Below are positions 63,278-64,000 of a stretch of DNA of 64,000 nt, piece by piece. The DNA is from Stenotrophomonas panacihumi. GTDB lineage: Bacteria; Pseudomonadota; Gammaproteobacteria; Xanthomonadales; Xanthomonadaceae. A program made the position numbers and the translations under genes. How positions within the stretch are numbered: the first letter of the stretch is position 1; the number at the start of each line of letters is the position of its first letter. The notes beneath the pieces are model-generated. The model had not been told where the DNA came from. It did no database searches and worked only from the letters and a program-made list of their open reading frames with translations. Location of the stretch: NCBI RefSeq assembly GCF_001431645.1, contig NZ_LLXU01000092.1, positions 1 to 64,000 of the forward strand, read 5' to 3'.

Positions 63278-63326
63278 GGGAGTCCCCAAGGGGACATCCC
63301 GTTCCCCGGGAATGCTGGGCATTCCC
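63278..63326. repeat. Two adjacent inverted repeats upstream of the CsgG-like gene
   Basis: The first pairs GGGAGTCCCC (63278-63287) with GGGGACATCCC (63290-63300), allowing one bulged base, around AA. The second pairs GGGAATGC (63308-63315) with GCATTCCC (63319-63326) around TGG. They sit 50-100 bases before the leftward gene's start, in its leader or promoter. The rest of 63228-63523 shows no gene. Confidence 0.5.
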
Positions 63327-63523
63327 GTGTTCATGATACGCCCGGCGCACGTCAGCCGGATGACCGGATCTGGCGAAAAAATGCGCAACGCACCGGTGCG
63401 CCGGCGGTACTGGCACGGTTGCAGGTGAAAGCGTCTAATTTCACGCGACGCTGTCTCCCCATTCACATTCCTCAACGGCCGCGCTGGCTAGCGTCCGGCC
63501 ATCACACCCCCACGGCCCACTGC

Positions 63524-64000
63524 ATGCCCCCACTTCGTCCGCTGTCCCTCCTGCTGGCCGCGGCGCTGTCCACCGCCGGCCTTTCCGCCACCGCCCGTGC
63601 CGCCGACCAGTGCGAACAAAGCACGATGGACCAGACTCCCCCGGCGGTGAATTTCCGTGTCGACAACGACCTGTTCGGCGGCGCCGACCAGGACCAGGGC
63701 TACACCAACGGCGCGGTGATCACCCTGGTGTCGCCGAACCTGGTCGACTACACCGACGACCCCTGCCTGCCGCGCCTGGCGCGCTGGGTGAACAGCCATC
63801 TCGAACGCCTGCATCCGGGCGAATTCCAGCAGCAGAACATGGTCTTCTCGTTCGGCCAGGGCATCTTCACGCCCACCGATTTCACGCGGAAGGACGTGAT
63901 CCCCGACGACCGCCCGTACGCCGGCATTCTGATGGCCAGCTTCGGCTACAACGCCCGCAACGACGACCACCTGCGTACCACCCAGCTGCAGCTGGGCGTG
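63524..64000 (+). CDS. LpxR-family lipid A deacylase (3' end beyond window)
   Basis: The first 159 residues are visible. Signal peptide LSLLLAAALSTAGLSATARA, then the LpxR/DUF2219 signature NFRVDNDLFGGADQDQGYTNGAVITLVSP. In Salmonella LpxR the Asn-Asp pair at the mature N-terminus is catalytic, and DND supplies it here; a PYAGI block (DDRPYAGILMASFGYN) also matches. The family removes the 3'-acyloxyacyl chain of lipid A from outside the outer membrane. The C-terminal barrel strands and the catalytic His region lie outside the window. ATG 63524 places the signal peptide first. Confidence 0.85.
   Translation, partial: MPPLRPLSLLLAAALSTAGLSATARAADQCEQSTMDQTPPAVNFRVDNDLFGGADQDQGYTNGAVITLVSPNLVDYTDDPCLPRLARWVNSHLERLHPGEFQQQNMVFSFGQGIFTPTDFTRKDVIPDDRPYAGILMASFGYNARNDDHLRTTQLQLGV

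Noticed and set aside
1..64000. Mobile elements, CRISPR arrays, prophage or tRNA-linked islands
   Set aside because: No transposase, integrase, direct-repeat array, tRNA or composition break was seen; all genes have uniform high-GC codon use.

Overview
The window is a GC-rich chromosomal segment from a Gammaproteobacterium, most likely of the family Xanthomonadaceae (Xanthomonas, Stenotrophomonas, Pseudoxanthomonas, Lysobacter or Luteimonas relatives). The evidence is the lipA-lipB-ybeD order, the engB / cytochrome c4 / tandem dsbA block, the nagP-lacI-nagB-II-nagA-nagX cluster beside a glucokinase and a TonB receptor, and the many TonB-dependent receptors. I see no rRNA, tRNA, CRISPR array, insertion sequence, integrase or attachment site. 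Genes are densely packed, with many 1-4 base overlaps. The genus is an inference; no marker gene in the window settles it.

Layout. 1-9,600: the 3' end of an autotransporter, an aldo/keto reductase, a chemoreceptor with a sigma-28-like promoter, a PaoABC-type periplasmic aldehyde oxidoreductase operon, a YciI-like protein and a Cys-repeat, proline-rich lipoprotein. 9,850-16,940: an OmpR/EnvZ-type two-component pair, glutamate-cysteine ligase, a VIT-family transporter, an AraC regulator, a methyl-parathion-hydrolase-like metallohydrolase and engB. 17,000-20,310: cytochrome c4, two DsbA-type oxidases and an EEP-family phosphatase or nuclease. 20,500-25,900: two divergent TonB-dependent receptors. 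26,000-29,330: soluble lytic transglycosylase and CCA-adding enzyme.

29,383-41,660 is an N-acetylglucosamine and chitin-fragment utilisation locus. The leftward operon is nagP, a LacI-family regulator, nagB-II, nagA and nagX. A divergent rightward arm carries glucokinase, a TonB receptor and a GH20 beta-N-acetylhexosaminidase. Two near-identical TGACA-n4-TGTCA-type operators lie on the two divergent promoters. The parts form a complete route: outer-membrane uptake, periplasmic trimming, inner-membrane import, phosphorylation, deacetylation and deamination to fructose-6-phosphate.

41,700-45,490: VanZ-like protein, MidA-type methyltransferase, pteridine reductase, folK and a solitary Anbu proteasome-like peptidase. 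45,490-49,340: a three-gene signalling operon (CHASE3-PAS histidine kinase, CheY-like regulator, REC-kinase-degenerate REC) preceded by a 35-bp palindrome. 49,500-57,720: BON-domain protein, Gfo/Idh oxidoreductase, short 6-phosphogluconate dehydrogenase, a secreted protein of unknown function, glycine-zipper and DUF2242 envelope proteins, EEP-family hydrolase, VOC protein and a LysR/TauE divergent pair. 57,728-64,000: Prc protease, lipoate synthesis (ybeD-lipB-lipA), a CsgG-like secreted protein with an SH3-like tail, and the 5' part of an LpxR-type lipid A deacylase.
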